Of a stretch of 64,000 nucleotides of DNA, positions 54,554 to 64,000 are shown piece after piece; within the stretch, counting starts at the first letter, position 1, and every line of letters begins with the position of its first letter. Origin of the DNA: Cordyceps javanica (lineage: Eukaryota > Ascomycota > Sordariomycetes > Hypocreales > Cordycipitaceae); assembly GCA_036850795.1 (NCBI GenBank), contig JAAECO010000006.1, positions 4,588,001 through 4,652,000 of the forward strand. The letters run 5' to 3'. The translations under genes and the position numbers were made by a program. Under the pieces are notes generated by a model, which was not told where the DNA came from, did no database searches, and saw nothing but the letters and a program-made list of their open reading frames with translations.

Positions 54554-55816
54554 CTTGGGCTTGTACGCGTGTGGCGTGTACAGATTTGTAATCTCGTTGA
54601 ATACTCTGCGGGAGCGCTTCGTCTCCTTTCGGCGCAGTCGAAGTTGGTGTTGCTTCCGCTGAACCGCTTTGAGCACACGTGTTGTCTGCTTGCTAGATGG
54701 ATTGTCAAACTCGATCAGATTGTGCGCAAGTTTGACAAAGAGCGGTGAATGCAGTTTGACGGCTAGGGGGGGACGTTGGCGAGAGCCGACTAGAGTGTCG
54801 AGTTGATAACGTAGGAAGATTCGAGGGCGAAAGGGACAGGGCAGTGTTTTGTCACGCAAATCAATCAAACAAAGCTCGACGGCTTCCGCGACGTGTGATA
54901 ACGACGCTTGGAGCGATTTAATATTTTTTTCTTCTTTCTTTCTTTCTTTCTTTCTTCTTCCTCTTTCTCTTGTTCTTCTTTGTTTCTGTCGTCCACGGAC
55001 GGAATCGACGCTACGGAGGGATGAAGCTTTTGCCTTCGAACTGAACAAAAAGTCGCGATAAGCACTGTTCTTCTTGTATTTCTTCTAGAGAGAGGGCGAT
55101 GCGCACCCAAAATCAAGCGAGTGTGTGGCGTCGCACTCTGCCAAACCGACCGTTCTGACCAGTGAAGGCGTCTGAGAATCTCAGATCAACGAAAAGTCGG
55201 CTCGAAGTGGTCGTCGCGCGGGCGCTCAATGCAGAGAACGTAATCGGACCGCACGGAGGTTGCTGTTGCGATGGGTTGACCGACTTCTGACGGCGAGAGG
55301 ACTGTGTATGAGTGATGTTTGAGAGAGAACAAAAAGCCTACCCAGGCGGACGTGAGGGGGAAAAGTATGCAGAGACTGTGCGACGGCTCGCCACTAGAAA
55401 GATCCACGGAGCTGAATAAGCAGAAGCAGGGCTGCGGCGTCGGCGAGCAAGATTCGAATCTCTGTTGCGTGGCCTTGGTTGCTGTTAGCAGGTACTTTGA
55501 CTTCCAGTCCTGCTCTGAGAAGATTTATGTAGCTCCCAACAAGTGCAGATTTGCCTGCACATCCTCCACATATTACGTCCACAACAACCAATTATGTACA
55601 CAAGTGCTACCCAACTAAGCCTGATGAGTGCGACTGCTATTAACCATGTCGGAGCCAATTGCTACCACTCCGGTTTGACTCATTAAAGATCTAGCCATAA
55701 ACGAGATCCATATGACAAGGCTGGCCAGTTGATTAGTTCATCGGCATTTCGTCTCTCGGTGCCATCTTCGTCTCAACGCCAGCCCTCTCACATTTTCATC
55801 TGTGAATCTCGGCAAA
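54554..55816. promoter_or_regulatory. Divergent TFIIB / TRP4 upstream region
   Basis: This 1.26 kb spacer lies between divergent starts. It includes a CTTT tetranucleotide repeat at about 54933-54957. The TFIIB-proximal 500 bases are open in the TFIIB frame and are probably transcribed leader. Confidence 0.5.
54933..54957. repeat. (CTTT)n microsatellite
   Basis: About five CTTT units within a longer pyrimidine tract lie in the TFIIB leader region. Confidence 0.8.
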
Positions 55817-57110
55817 ATGGCCTCACAACCAGTTGCGACCTCGGAGGAACTACCTCCCGTCGATATCAAGCCGCTTCTGGCCAAGATGTGGCCCAACGAC
55901 AACCGTGTGACACCAGATGAGATCGCGGAGGCCATCTCGCATTTCTTCACAAATCAGGTCACCCCCGCGCAGACTGCCTCGCTCCTCATGGCTCTGCACT
56001 TTACGCAGATGGACTTCCAGCCCGAGGTTCTCGCCAAGTGCGCCGCCGCCATGCTCAAGGCCGCCGCGCCCATCCCGGTTGATGAGCTCAATGCTGTCAT
56101 CTCAAAGCGTGGGCATAAGGAAGGCAACTACAACGGCGGGCTTGTAAGTGGCAGAGCGCCTCCGGTTATAGACAACAGTCTGCTAATCAGGTTTCATGCA
56201 GTGTGATATTGTTGGCACTGGAGGTGACTCCCACAACACATTCAACATTAGCACAACCGCTTCCATAATAGCCTCAGCCCTGATTCTTGTCTCAAAACAC
56301 GGAAACAAGGCCAGCACCTCCAAGTCAGGCAGCGCTGACCTGATTGCTAAGATGCAGCCCCGTGCTCCTGTAGTGGCGGCTGTCACACCCGAGAACCTAG
56401 CCAAGGTCTATGCGGCCACAAACTATAGCTTTCTATTCGCTCCTCTCTTCCACACTGGCATGCGCTACGTCGCGCCCATTCGCAAACAACTTCCCTGGAG
56501 AACCATCTTCAACAATGTGGGCCCACTGGCCAACCCCGTCGAGGATGTCCTCGAGTGCCGTGTCATTGGCGTCGGCCGCAAGGATCTTGGCCCTGCTTTT
56601 GCGGAAGCTCTGCGCTCCGTCGGGTGTCGCAAGGCCATGATTGTCTGCGGTGACGAGGATCTCGACGAGCTGAGCTGTGCCGGCAAATCCCACTGCTGGA
56701 TGCTCAAGGAAAAGACACCCGGTGGTGAGATCTACACAGACTACTTTACCGTAGAGCCAAGCGATTTCGGTGTGTCAACACACGCCCTTACCCAGGTATC
56801 CTCTGGAAAGGAGCCAGAAGAAAATGCGGCGATTCTGCAGCGCATCCTCCATGGTGAACTGCCCGACAATGACCCGCTGGTCGAGTTTGTTCTCATCAAC
56901 GCCGCAGCCCTTTTTGTCGTATCTGGCATCTGTGAAGCCGACTCCAGCAGCATGGGCGCTGGCGACGACGGCAAAGTGGTTACTGAGCGAGGCCCTGGTG
57001 GTCAGCGGTGGAAGGAGGGCGTGCGCCGTGCCAAGTGGGCGATTCGCAGCGGCGAGGCCTGGAAACAGTGGTCGGCATTTGTCGACATCACCAATGAGTT
57101 GGGCGCGTAG
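55817..57110 (+). CDS. trp4: Anthranilate phosphoribosyltransferase
   Basis: The model is join(55817..56143,56202..57110), 411 residues. It transfers the phosphoribosyl group of PRPP to anthranilate in tryptophan synthesis. The N-terminal helical part (TNQVTPAQTASLLMALHFTQ) leads to the PRPP/diphosphate motif CDIVGTGGDSHNTFNIST, then KHGNKASTSKSGSADL, RTIFNNVGPLANPV and a C-terminal segment with GDEDLDELSC. The intron splits GGL from CDIVGTGGD. The length is somewhat above bacterial TrpD because of insertions near residues 290-360. The ATG at 55817 follows a leader with a GTG only five codons upstream. Confidence 0.93.
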
Positions 57111-57258
57111 ATACAATGACGCACGGGATTTATGGAAAGTTGGCAATGGGTATTCATTTATTCGTCAATTTTGGCCATGCAGTAAATCGAAGCAAGTATG
57201 ATACGGCCCTTTGTGTAGCCAGCAGCCGTTTTCTGTCTGTCCCCTGGTTCTATGTTTC

Positions 57259-57765
57259 CTAAAATGCTGAGCCTCTTCTCCTGACTTCCCTGAGATTTCG
57301 CGGATGTAGGAACCCCAAAGCCCCCTTGTTGGATACTTCCTCGGACTTGTCATGACGCGAGCCTTCGCACGCCACCGAGTCGGCGAGGCATTGTGGTTCG
57401 CCGGCGGCTTTAGACATTGGAGGTGTACTATGACTTCGGGAGTATTGGCTTGGGTCGTGCGAGCGAACACTTCTGGTCAATTCGTGTCCATAGTCTGTCA
57501 GACACACCGGCTCCTGATCTCGGTGGTTGTGACGCATCTGTTCGATCCATGCTTGGTAGTGGACCTCGATAGGAACATCATTAGATGTAGGTGGTTGCTG
57601 TGCGTTCTTTTGTCGATAGCGACGTGCGACGTAGATGAAGCAGGCTACTAAGCACGGGACACATATTGAGAGGGGAATCACAACCATCCATATTGTCTTT
57701 TCGCTTTCACGAAAGGCCTGCGGATGACCAGTGGGAGTGGGTAGAGTCGAGATTGCAGGGGCCAT
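57259..57765 (-). CDS. Small single-pass membrane protein, unrecognised
   Basis: The frame of 168 residues from ATG 57765 has one clear membrane helix near residues 26-48 (TIWMVVIPLSICVPCLVACF) followed by a basic stop-transfer stretch (ARRYRQK). A hydrophilic, probably cytosolic, region of 120 residues then ends RREVRRRGSAF-like. There is no cleavable signal peptide; it resembles a type III membrane protein. No family is recognised. The gene is convergent with TRP4, with 148 bases between stops. It may be spurious, but the layout is biologically sensible. Confidence 0.45.
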   Translation of the reverse strand: MAPAISTLPTPTGHPQAFRESEKTIWMVVIPLSICVPCLVACFIYVARRYRQKNAQQPPTSNDVPIEVHYQAWIEQMRHNHRDQEPVCLTDYGHELTRSVRSHDPSQYSRSHSTPPMSKAAGEPQCLADSVACEGSRHDKSEEVSNKGALGFLHPRNLREVRRRGSAF

Positions 57766-59126
57766 GCTTTCGATGTAGTAGAGATGTATATAGAAAAGAG
57801 ATGTAGCACAAGCACAATAGCAAGAAAGCACAGAAATGGCATTTGAACAAAATCTCAGGAAGTTGAGTTTCTATTTAACTCGAGCCAATACCCAACTCAC
57901 TTCTCAACCGACTTAGCTATTGGCTTGTAGGGCTAGTGGCAGACGAGGCACCCCATACAGTTGGGTAGCTGAACTGCAAACAAGGTGGGCGGTTCTTTCA
58001 TGTGTTACCAGAGCGTCTCGGACGGTCCGTAAGCTCTCTCTACTTTGATGTATGCTTTGCACACCGGTGATTCAATATCCAACTATTGGCCTTGCGAGGT
58101 TGCGACGGATGGCGTTAATCGGGCGTGCACGGTGCTCTGGGCTGAGAAGCAGCCACAAAAAGTAGCAAACAAACCAGGATTGGCCGCATTCTAGAAGGCA
58201 TGAATGGGCTTCTAGCGTACCCGGTGGCTGGCCAGGATGGCCCGTGTGTACAAAGACTTCGACCGAAAGGTCCTACTGGTAAACCATGCAGAATGGTAAT
58301 TCCGCCCAGTCGGGCGTTGGTTTTGCGGACGTGGGCTGCCACCACATTCCTGTACCGGTATGCGAGAAAGCTGGGTAGGTAGGGATCATGGATCGCGCAG
58401 AGGCCAGGGCATCACCTGTTTCCGCGCTTCACAGCATCCAACGCGACGTGGAATAATTCCGTCGTTCGAATACTGATAGCCTCCGGGATTTCTTGACGCC
58501 TAACGAGTTGCGATGCAGGAAAGAAGACCGGAGAGTGAGTGGTCCTCCATCTATTCAAGTAATGAAAGGATGATGCTTTGCGCTTAGTTGTCGGCAACTA
58601 CGCCGTCGGTACTCCGATACTCCGATGGAGATGGCCACGACTCCAGGCGACCTAGCGGACATATAGTCTTAGCTACAGTGGAGGGGAGTTGGCAGTCAAG
58701 TCTCTACCAGTAGGTGCTTGGATTTATTAGCGGACGAATGTACCTCGGAGGGAACGCCGGTGCCCTAAAAGCACCAGCAATGGGGCGGAGTTACAGGGCT
58801 GCTGGATAGGTGCATGGTGCAGTGAAACCGCTGTAAACCCGTCGGCGCGCTGTATTCTAGCAGCCTTTTCCTGTCCGACGGTTACCTTTTCTCGGCTGGC
58901 GGTCCCGACGGTTGCGCTTTGCCCGCCGCAACGACCCGTGCTACTTGATCTGTCCGATGCCCCGGCTGGCCACAGTAGTCTCCCCTCCTCAACATATTCA
59001 TTTCCGTACCGTCGTCCCTTGGATTCACGCATTGTTGAGGGGTGGAACAGGCGTGCAGCATTCTTTGCCATTTGATTCATCGTTTTGTCTTTCTTGTGTG
59101 ACACAATTTCGGCTCAATTGGGAAAC
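57766..59126. other. Spacer with no recognised gene
   Basis: This 1.36 kb region holds only short open frames. The last few hundred bases should be the CoA-transferase promoter. Confidence 0.45.
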
Positions 59127-60682
59127 ATGGCCAGTGCCCGTAGAATGGCCGTGGCGGCCTTCAATGGCTGTCGGCGGCCTGCGATACAGCCATTCACATT
59201 GAGCACGCGACGCTGGAACTCGACGTCTGCCGCCGGCACGCCGCTGCCCTTGGAGGGATACCGCGTGCTGGACATGACGCGGGTCCTTGCCGGTGTGAGA
59301 AAAACCCGTCTCTTTGTTTGTTCGGGTGTTGGCGGAGACTGACAATCGACAGCCTTATTGTACACAAATCTTGGGTGATCTTGGGTACGTCTTATACCCA
59401 CACTGCCTAGCATGGCCGACTTACTTATTCCTGAGCCAGCGCCGAAGTCATCAAGATTGAGCACCCTGTACGCGGTGATGATACAAGGGCGTGGGGTCCT
59501 CCATATGCCAAGTACACGGTCGACTCTGGCAAATCAGGCCCTGGCGAAGCGGCGTATTTCCTCGGAGTACGTCCACTGTAACACTCACCAACCACCAGGC
59601 ACTCACTTACACCCAATAGGCGAACCGTAACAAAAAGTCCATTGGCCTATCCTTCCAGCACAAAGATGGTGTCGACATCCTGCATAAGCTGGTCGCAAAG
59701 TGCGATATCCTGGTAGAAAACTACCTGCCCGGCACGCTGAAGAAATACGCCATGGACTATGAGACTCTTCGCAAGATCAACCCTGGACTTATATATACTT
59801 CTATTACCGGCTACGGCCAGACAGGTCCCTACTCCAGCCGCGCTGGATACGATGTCATGGTCGAGGCCGAGTTTGGCCTGATGCATATCACGGGCGCACG
59901 CGACGGTCCGCCCGTCAAGGTTGGCGTTGCTGTCACAGATTTGACGACTGGTCTGTACGCCAGCAACAGCATCATGGCAGCTCTATTAGGAAGAGGCAAG
60001 AGTGGCAAGGGTCAGCATATCGATGTCGCTCTGAGCGATTGCCAGACTGCCACGCTCGCGAATATTGCCAGTAGTTGCCTGATCAGTGGCAAGCGAGATA
60101 CAGGTCGATGGGGAACTGCGCATCGTATGTTCAACAGTTCAATTGTGCCATGGATCGCTAACTAATATGAATGAAGCTTCTATTGTCCCGTACAAGTCAT
60201 TCAAGACCAAGGATGGCGACATTCTCTTTGGTGGTGGCAACGACCGCCTCTTCGGCATCCTCGCCGAGGGCCTCGGCATGCCCCAGTGGAAGGACGACGC
60301 CAAGTACAAGACCAACGCTGACCGAGTCGCCAACCGCCTCGAGCTCGAGGACAAGATCGAGACCCTTTCGCAGCAAAAGACGACCGACGAGTGGATCGCC
60401 GTCTTCGAGGGCAAGGGCATGCCTTACGCCGCCGTCAACGATGTCCAGGACACGCTCAACCTCGAGCACACCAAGGCCCGCAACATGGTCGTCGAGGTCG
60501 ATCACGGCGACTGCGGCCCTATTAAGCTGGTCAACTCGCCCGTCAAGTTCTCCGAGACGCAGCCCGGCGTCCGCACCCCGCCGCCCACGTTGGGACAGCA
60601 CACAAACGAGCTACTGTCGGAGCATCTCGGCATGAGCGACGCCGATATTACTTCGCTAAAAGAGAAAGGTGTCATTGGGTAA
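59127..60682 (+). CDS. Mitochondrial class III CoA-transferase (SUGCT-like)
   Basis: The model is join(59127..59294,59353..59384,59440..59566,59620..60124,60177..60682), 445 residues, all phases checked; exon 2 is only 32 bases. The N-terminus is Arg-rich and acid-poor (MASARRMAVAAFNGCRRP, TRRWNST), typical of a mitochondrial presequence. CaiB/BaiF family motifs are VLDMTRVLAG, LGDLGAEVIKIEHPVRGDDT, LGANRNKKSIGLSF, SITGYGQTGPYSSRAGYD with the catalytic Asp about 187, and WGTAHPSIVPYKSFKT. It resembles human succinyl-CoA:glutarate CoA-transferase (SUGCT) more than formyl-CoA transferase. It probably moves CoA between succinyl-CoA and a dicarboxylate; the acceptor is inferred. Confidence 0.9.
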
Positions 60683-60856
60683 TTAAAAATCAATATTTAA
60701 ACCCCTATTAGAATAGAAACCGCAATACATATCACTTAGTCTGAGCGAAATTTTGTGAGCCGAAGAATGCAACAAACGCGAGCGCCGAACTTCCTGCAAA
60801 GATATGAGACGCAGCCATCAGCTCACACAGGACAACGACCGCCTCGGCTCTCAGCG

Positions 60857-61085
60857 AAGCACTCGAAGCAGCCAACAAGCGATACGATCGACTGCTCAAA
60901 GACTATAAAGTGCGCCGTGATCCTATTGATGCTGTGTCATCGTGAGTGATGACCGGCTCAACCTGATTCCAGGCGACCTGGTAATATTGGCGGCCACCCA
61001 AGTGCTCACAGCATCTATAGGATCACGGCGCACTTTATAATCTTTGAGCAGTCGATCGTATTGCTTGTTGGCTGCTTCGAGTGCC
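60857..61085. repeat. Inverted duplication of a gag-like fragment
   Basis: The segment 60857-60934 recurs as reverse complement at 61008-61085, about 78 bases per arm with few mismatches, separated by 73 bases. Both arms encode ALEAANK-Q/R-YDRLLKDY, outward from the loop on opposite strands. The transcript could fold into a long hairpin. The left copy extends upstream to about 60810 with AAISSHRTTTASALSEA. Confidence 0.8.
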
Positions 61086-61442
61086 TTGTCGATGGCTGCT
61101 TCGAGTGCCTTGTCGATGGCTGCTTTGAGTGCCTTGTCGATGGCTGCTTCGAGTGCCTTGTCGATGGCTGCTTCGAGTGCCTTGTCGATGGCTGAGGCGG
61201 TCGGTGCCCTGTGTGAGCTGATTGATGGCTGCGTCCTCTGCCACTTCCTGTGCCTATATGAGCCCATGAGTGACAGATTCCTTGATCGGAAGTGTTGGTT
61301 TGATCAGGGTATCATCAGGGTCATCATCCGTGGCAGGATCAACATTTTCCCAAATGTGCAAGCTCTTGGCATAGATTTCCGGTGCGTGGAACCACTCATC
61401 CCAGGTCTTGGGAACTCTGAGCTTAGGAATGGAAGAAGTCAT
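61008..61442 (-). pseudogene. Ty1/copia-type retrotransposon gag relic
   Basis: From ATG 61442 the minus strand encodes a start like copia gag: IPKLRVPKTWDEWFHAPEIY then KSLHIWENVDPATDDDPDD. The frame meets TAG at 61254-61256 and then continues AQEVAEDAAINQLTQGTDRL before shifting into the ALEAAIDK repeats and YDRLLKDYKVRRDPIDAV. There is no protease, integrase or reverse transcriptase in the window, so this is a truncated remnant. The identification rests on the W-x-E-W...LxIWExxDP pattern of copia gag N-termini. Confidence 0.55.
61071..61190 (-). repeat. Five tandem 24-base units
   Basis: Units start at 61071, 61095, 61119, 61143 and 61167 and are nearly identical. On the minus strand each encodes the octapeptide ALEAAIDK (one copy has ALKAAIDK). 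The expansion sits inside the gag relic, at the edge of the inverted duplication. Confidence 0.9.
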
Positions 61443-61539
61443 GATCAAAGATTGATAGAATGAGCTTCGGATTGATAGATAACCTATATCATAGGGAAGG
61501 AATTCGCCAGAAATTAAAAGTTCACTAGAGTCGAACCTC

Positions 61540-61552
61540 CTGGGCTCATAAC
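61540..61552 (-). other. Primer-binding-site-like stretch (initiator tRNA-Met half)
   Basis: The plus strand reads CTGGGCTCATAAC, identical to the anticodon arm of fungal initiator tRNA-Met as I recall it. The minus strand, the sense of the gag relic, is therefore complementary to that tRNA. Copia-type elements prime from an internal half of this tRNA. It lies about 100 bases before the gag ATG, as expected. A TG/CA boundary two bases away (61555-61556) could be the end of a long terminal repeat. Confidence 0.45.
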
Positions 61553-61554
61553 TA

Positions 61555-61836
61555 TGGCGTTACTGGTCCACTGGCAGAAGGTGGGTACTTTGGTATACTA
61601 TTATAGCAGTTTGACAGCAACTTGGTGGAATGTGGTCACGTGATTCTGTTCATTCCCCAGAACACTACAGAAGCCAGAGCCGCCGGCACGCCGAGCCCTC
61701 AATTCAATAGCAGCCGTCCGGATCCAGATGCTGCTCAGGCAAAGCTGGACGGTTTTATTTCATTTGAAATCCAAAAATATAGGGTTTGGCCTGCGATGTG
61801 CATAATTATTTGACCTAGCGGATACCGCGCGTATAC
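61555..61836. other. Possible degenerate LTR and spacer
   Basis: If the primer-binding site is right, the terminal repeat of the copia relic should begin here and extend rightwards. Its far end cannot be fixed, because no second copy is present in the window. Confidence 0.25.
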
Positions 61837-61959
61837 ATGCTCCAGTCTCGATTCCGAATCGCCATCACACAGAGGGGTCTCATTACGTCGACGCAGAAGA
61901 GGGTGGTGCTTTCACAAAAGCTGTACGCACCCTATGATATTGATACCTGGCTCCCTTGA
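61837..61959 (+). other. Upstream ORF overlapping the next gene start
   Basis: A 40-codon frame (MLQSRFRIAITQRGLITSTQ, then KRVVLSQKLYAPYDIDTWLP) ends at 61959, inside the first codons of the following gene if that starts at 61934. It is basic and free of acidic residues until near its end, like a mitochondrial presequence. It could be a regulatory upstream ORF or a remnant exon. Confidence 0.3.
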
Positions 61960-63052
61960 CGCGATGGAAACGGACAGTCCGAGCCCGATGCCAGAGCGCA
62001 ATGCATTTCTGGTTCATCCCTTTGTCTCCGAGCCCGGCGTACAGAACCAATGCACCTTGCCGCCACAGTTTCGCCTACCTCAGTTCAGTCAAGCTTCCTC
62101 GCTCATATTGAGTCGCATCAAGATCAACAGCGGCTCGGAGCGCGGCACTAGTACGGGCGTCCAATCGGATAGCAGCAAAGTAGAGAATTCTTTCGGTGAT
62201 GGGCTGACGCTGCTGCTGCCCGAAACTTCTTTACGGTCTTCAACGACGGAAGCCGAGTATGTGTATGATAATGACAATAGCTTCGAGACTGCGGATATCA
62301 ATTTCTTACAAGAGTCGATACCGTTTCGGCCCCCATATGAACCAATTGAGGAGGACGATGGAGCCATAGACGCGCCGGCAGACCCTACTAGGGAAGAAGC
62401 CATCGAAACCCAAAGACAAGCATGGCTAGATAAGCTACCTGAGGGTGTGCAGCCGGCCAAGCCGGAATTGGTCGGATTCCCTGCGGGCGTAGGAGCATCT
62501 TCTACTGCATTGACAAGCTACTTTTATGGCAAATCCAGGACCGACCTCCTCAACATCCTCTCGTTTTGCGATCAACTTGAGCCGCAACTGCTTGTCGACA
62601 TATTCGTGTCTGTTTCAAAAAGACATCCTGGGTTGCCAATTTTTGATGCTCCTGATTGGGAGGAAAAGGTCCGTGAGCAAGAGGCCGTCAAGGTCGCTGC
62701 GCTCGCTGCAGCACAGGCGAGAGCTAAGGCACACCAGCGGCCACGACACGGGCATACGCTGCTGAACCCACGCATGAGACAAAGACGAAAGGTTTTGAGA
62801 AAGGTGGTTAAAATTACCACCAACTCCACCACGGCGGAAGCTCCCGGGAAAACTGTAGTGCTGCAGGAGGAAGAGACCGAGGAGGAGTTACTGCCTCCGA
62901 CGTGGCCGAAGGCAGGAGAAGGGCTGTACGCCACGCTACCGCCGGAGGAGGAAGACACGCAGTATCTCACTGACGACGGCGATGACGAAGCGTTCAGCCA
63001 TTTCATGGTAGATGGGCTGGGCAATCTAACAGCTCTTGCGGCTTGCGGATGA
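61934..63052 (+). CDS. Uncharacterised acidic protein
   Basis: This is an intronless frame of 372 residues. An alternative start at 61964 (METDSPSPMP) looks more natural and avoids overlap with most of the upstream ORF. The N-terminal half is Ser-rich. A compact conserved-looking region spans about 200-240 (YGKSRTDLLNILSFCDQLEP, LLVDIFVSVSKRHPGLPIFD), followed by an Ala/Arg-rich predicted helix (AALAAAQARAKAHQRPRHGH), a basic patch RMRQRRKVLRKVVK and an acidic C-terminus (LPPEEEDTQYLTDDGDDEAF). There is no signal or membrane segment. The basic patch suggests nuclear location (inference). I do not recognise the family. Confidence 0.7.
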   Translation: MILIPGSLDAMETDSPSPMPERNAFLVHPFVSEPGVQNQCTLPPQFRLPQFSQASSLILSRIKINSGSERGTSTGVQSDSSKVENSFGDGLTLLLPETSLRSSTTEAEYVYDNDNSFETADINFLQESIPFRPPYEPIEEDDGAIDAPADPTREEAIETQRQAWLDKLPEGVQPAKPELVGFPAGVGASSTALTSYFYGKSRTDLLNILSFCDQLEPQLLVDIFVSVSKRHPGLPIFDAPDWEEKVREQEAVKVAALAAAQARAKAHQRPRHGHTLLNPRMRQRRKVLRKVVKITTNSTTAEAPGKTVVLQEEETEEELLPPTWPKAGEGLYATLPPEEEDTQYLTDDGDDEAFSHFMVDGLGNLTALAACG

Positions 63053-63392
63053 TGTATATACTTGATGTGCTTTGAATCGTTTATATGATACCCATTAAAT
63101 ATTATTAACATGTTAATCCATCGTGTCATTCAATTGGAGCGAGCTTCGAATTTCACACCATGACAGCCAGGACACATCACCACTCGTGCATGAGCAAGCA
63201 AATCTGGATCGCCTTGCTGGCAAATGAATTAATCCTGCTAGTGAAAGAAACAAAGCGACGCTATACTTGCATGAACAAAAGCCCTTCCTTTCTCAAGAAG
63301 AAAAAACGAAAAATGTACAAAAAGAATATGAACCCTCATCGCCAATGCATGACTGTTAAAGCGTAAAAGGGGGACTCCCTGACCCCGCGAAT
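63053..63392. other. Convergent 3' spacer
   Basis: This is the 3' region between the uncharacterised gene and the partial gene at the edge. No gene is seen. Confidence 0.45.
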
Positions 63393-64000
63393 TTATTTGC
63401 ACTGGCAGTCGAAAGTGGCAAGGACCGTCTTGAGCACACTGCCGACAACGCAGAGCAGCTGCTCTACGGCGACGGACACGATAACCTTGGCCTTGGTCGC
63501 GATCAGGATAGACGACGGCAGGATGAGGACGCCGTCAGCGAGGGCCGTGATCTGCGCGCCAACCTCGGCCCCAATCTCAATGTGGTTGGAGCAGCCCTTT
63601 TGGCTAAAGGAGACGCAGTCACGCTGGCAGGAGCCGCGGCCGAGCGTGCAGAGGGCGAGCTGCGTGTCGGTTACGACGCCGGCCTCGACGGTCGCCTGCA
63701 CCGCCGCGCCGAGGCCGTACACCTTTGTGTTGAAGAGGGCGACGGCGTCGGCCTGCTTTTCCAGGTACAGGCCGTGCAGGCCCGCCGAGACGGCCTTGAC
63801 CTCGGCCGAGACGTTGGCGCCGGCGGCGAGGTCAATCTCGCCGCCGGCCAGCGCCTTGACCTCGGCCTCGATGCCGGCGGCTGCGAGGAAGACGAGCGTG
63901 TCGAGGCTAACCTGGCACCAGGGGTGCTCGACGTCGTAGGGCACGAACTCGGTGGGGGAGGCGGCGCAAAAGGGGGCGAGTTCGGCGTGCACGCTGGCGA
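63393..64000 (-). CDS. C-terminal part of a secreted-looking Cys-containing protein (partial)
   Basis: The frame is open at the window edge and ends at a TAA (63393-63395), giving about 202 residues. It is rich in Ala, Val and Gly, with alternating patterns (GLGAAVQATVEAGVVTDTQL) and three or four cysteine clusters (CTLGRGSCQRDC, KGCSN, FDCQCK). The absence of charged clusters suggests a secreted or surface protein. I do not recognise the family, and the N-terminus lies outside the window. Confidence 0.6.
   Translation of the reverse strand, partial: ASVHAELAPFCAASPTEFVPYDVEHPWCQVSLDTLVFLAAAGIEAEVKALAGGEIDLAAGANVSAEVKAVSAGLHGLYLEKQADAVALFNTKVYGLGAAVQATVEAGVVTDTQLALCTLGRGSCQRDCVSFSQKGCSNHIEIGAEVGAQITALADGVLILPSSILIATKAKVIVSVAVEQLLCVVGSVLKTVLATFDCQCK

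Noticed and set aside
55445..55490. A T-loop-like ATTCGAATC suggesting a tRNA
   Set aside because: No flanking stems pair and no anticodon arm is found at the right distance.
61521..61600. Possible tRNA gene on the minus strand (tRNA-Met-like words)
   Set aside because: Only the anticodon-arm sequence matches; acceptor, D and T stems do not pair. A retroelement primer-binding site explains it better.

Overview
The window looks like a piece of a filamentous ascomycete chromosome, most likely a sordariomycete and probably Hypocreales. Genes have short GT-AG introns of about 50-140 bases with CTAAC-like branch points. Exons prefer G or C at third codon positions, spacers are rich in homopolymer tracts, and the proteins (BUR1-type CDK, DNF3-type flippase, siderophore MFS, LysM proteins) are typical of Pezizomycotina. 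The order placement is inference. No tRNA, rRNA or CRISPR array was recognised.

Layout: 0-12 kb is a housekeeping block: the tail of an unknown gene, AMPK beta subunit, a small membrane protein, a BUR1/CDK9 kinase, a decayed gene near 8 kb, and an asparaginase with ankyrin repeats. 12.8-20.2 kb holds a tiny secreted peptide gene, an ABCC/MRP transporter with an in-frame stop before its first Walker A motif, and an MFS transporter. 20.2-31 kb is accessory-like: AT-rich spacers, two copies of one decayed reading frame, and a tandem pair of LysM genes. One LysM gene encodes about 1428 residues with about 15 LysM-like modules. The two genes share promoter, signal peptide and intron sequence but not their mature regions. 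A sedoheptulose-bisphosphatase-type phosphatase follows.

31-37 kb holds two divergent DHA2-type MFS transporters. 37.7-43 kb is a tandem array of four BTB/POZ genes, three of which share a 23-base first exon; one has an in-frame stop. 44-57.8 kb returns to core functions: a siderophore-type MFS, a DNF3-like P4-ATPase, TFIIB, anthranilate phosphoribosyltransferase and a small membrane protein. 59-64 kb has a mitochondrial class III CoA-transferase, a rearranged Ty1/copia gag relic with a primer-binding-site-like stretch and an inverted duplication, an uncharacterised acidic protein and a partial gene at the edge.

Most multi-exon models were rebuilt by hand from splice signals and checked for reading-frame continuity. 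Functions rest on recognised motifs; no database search was run.
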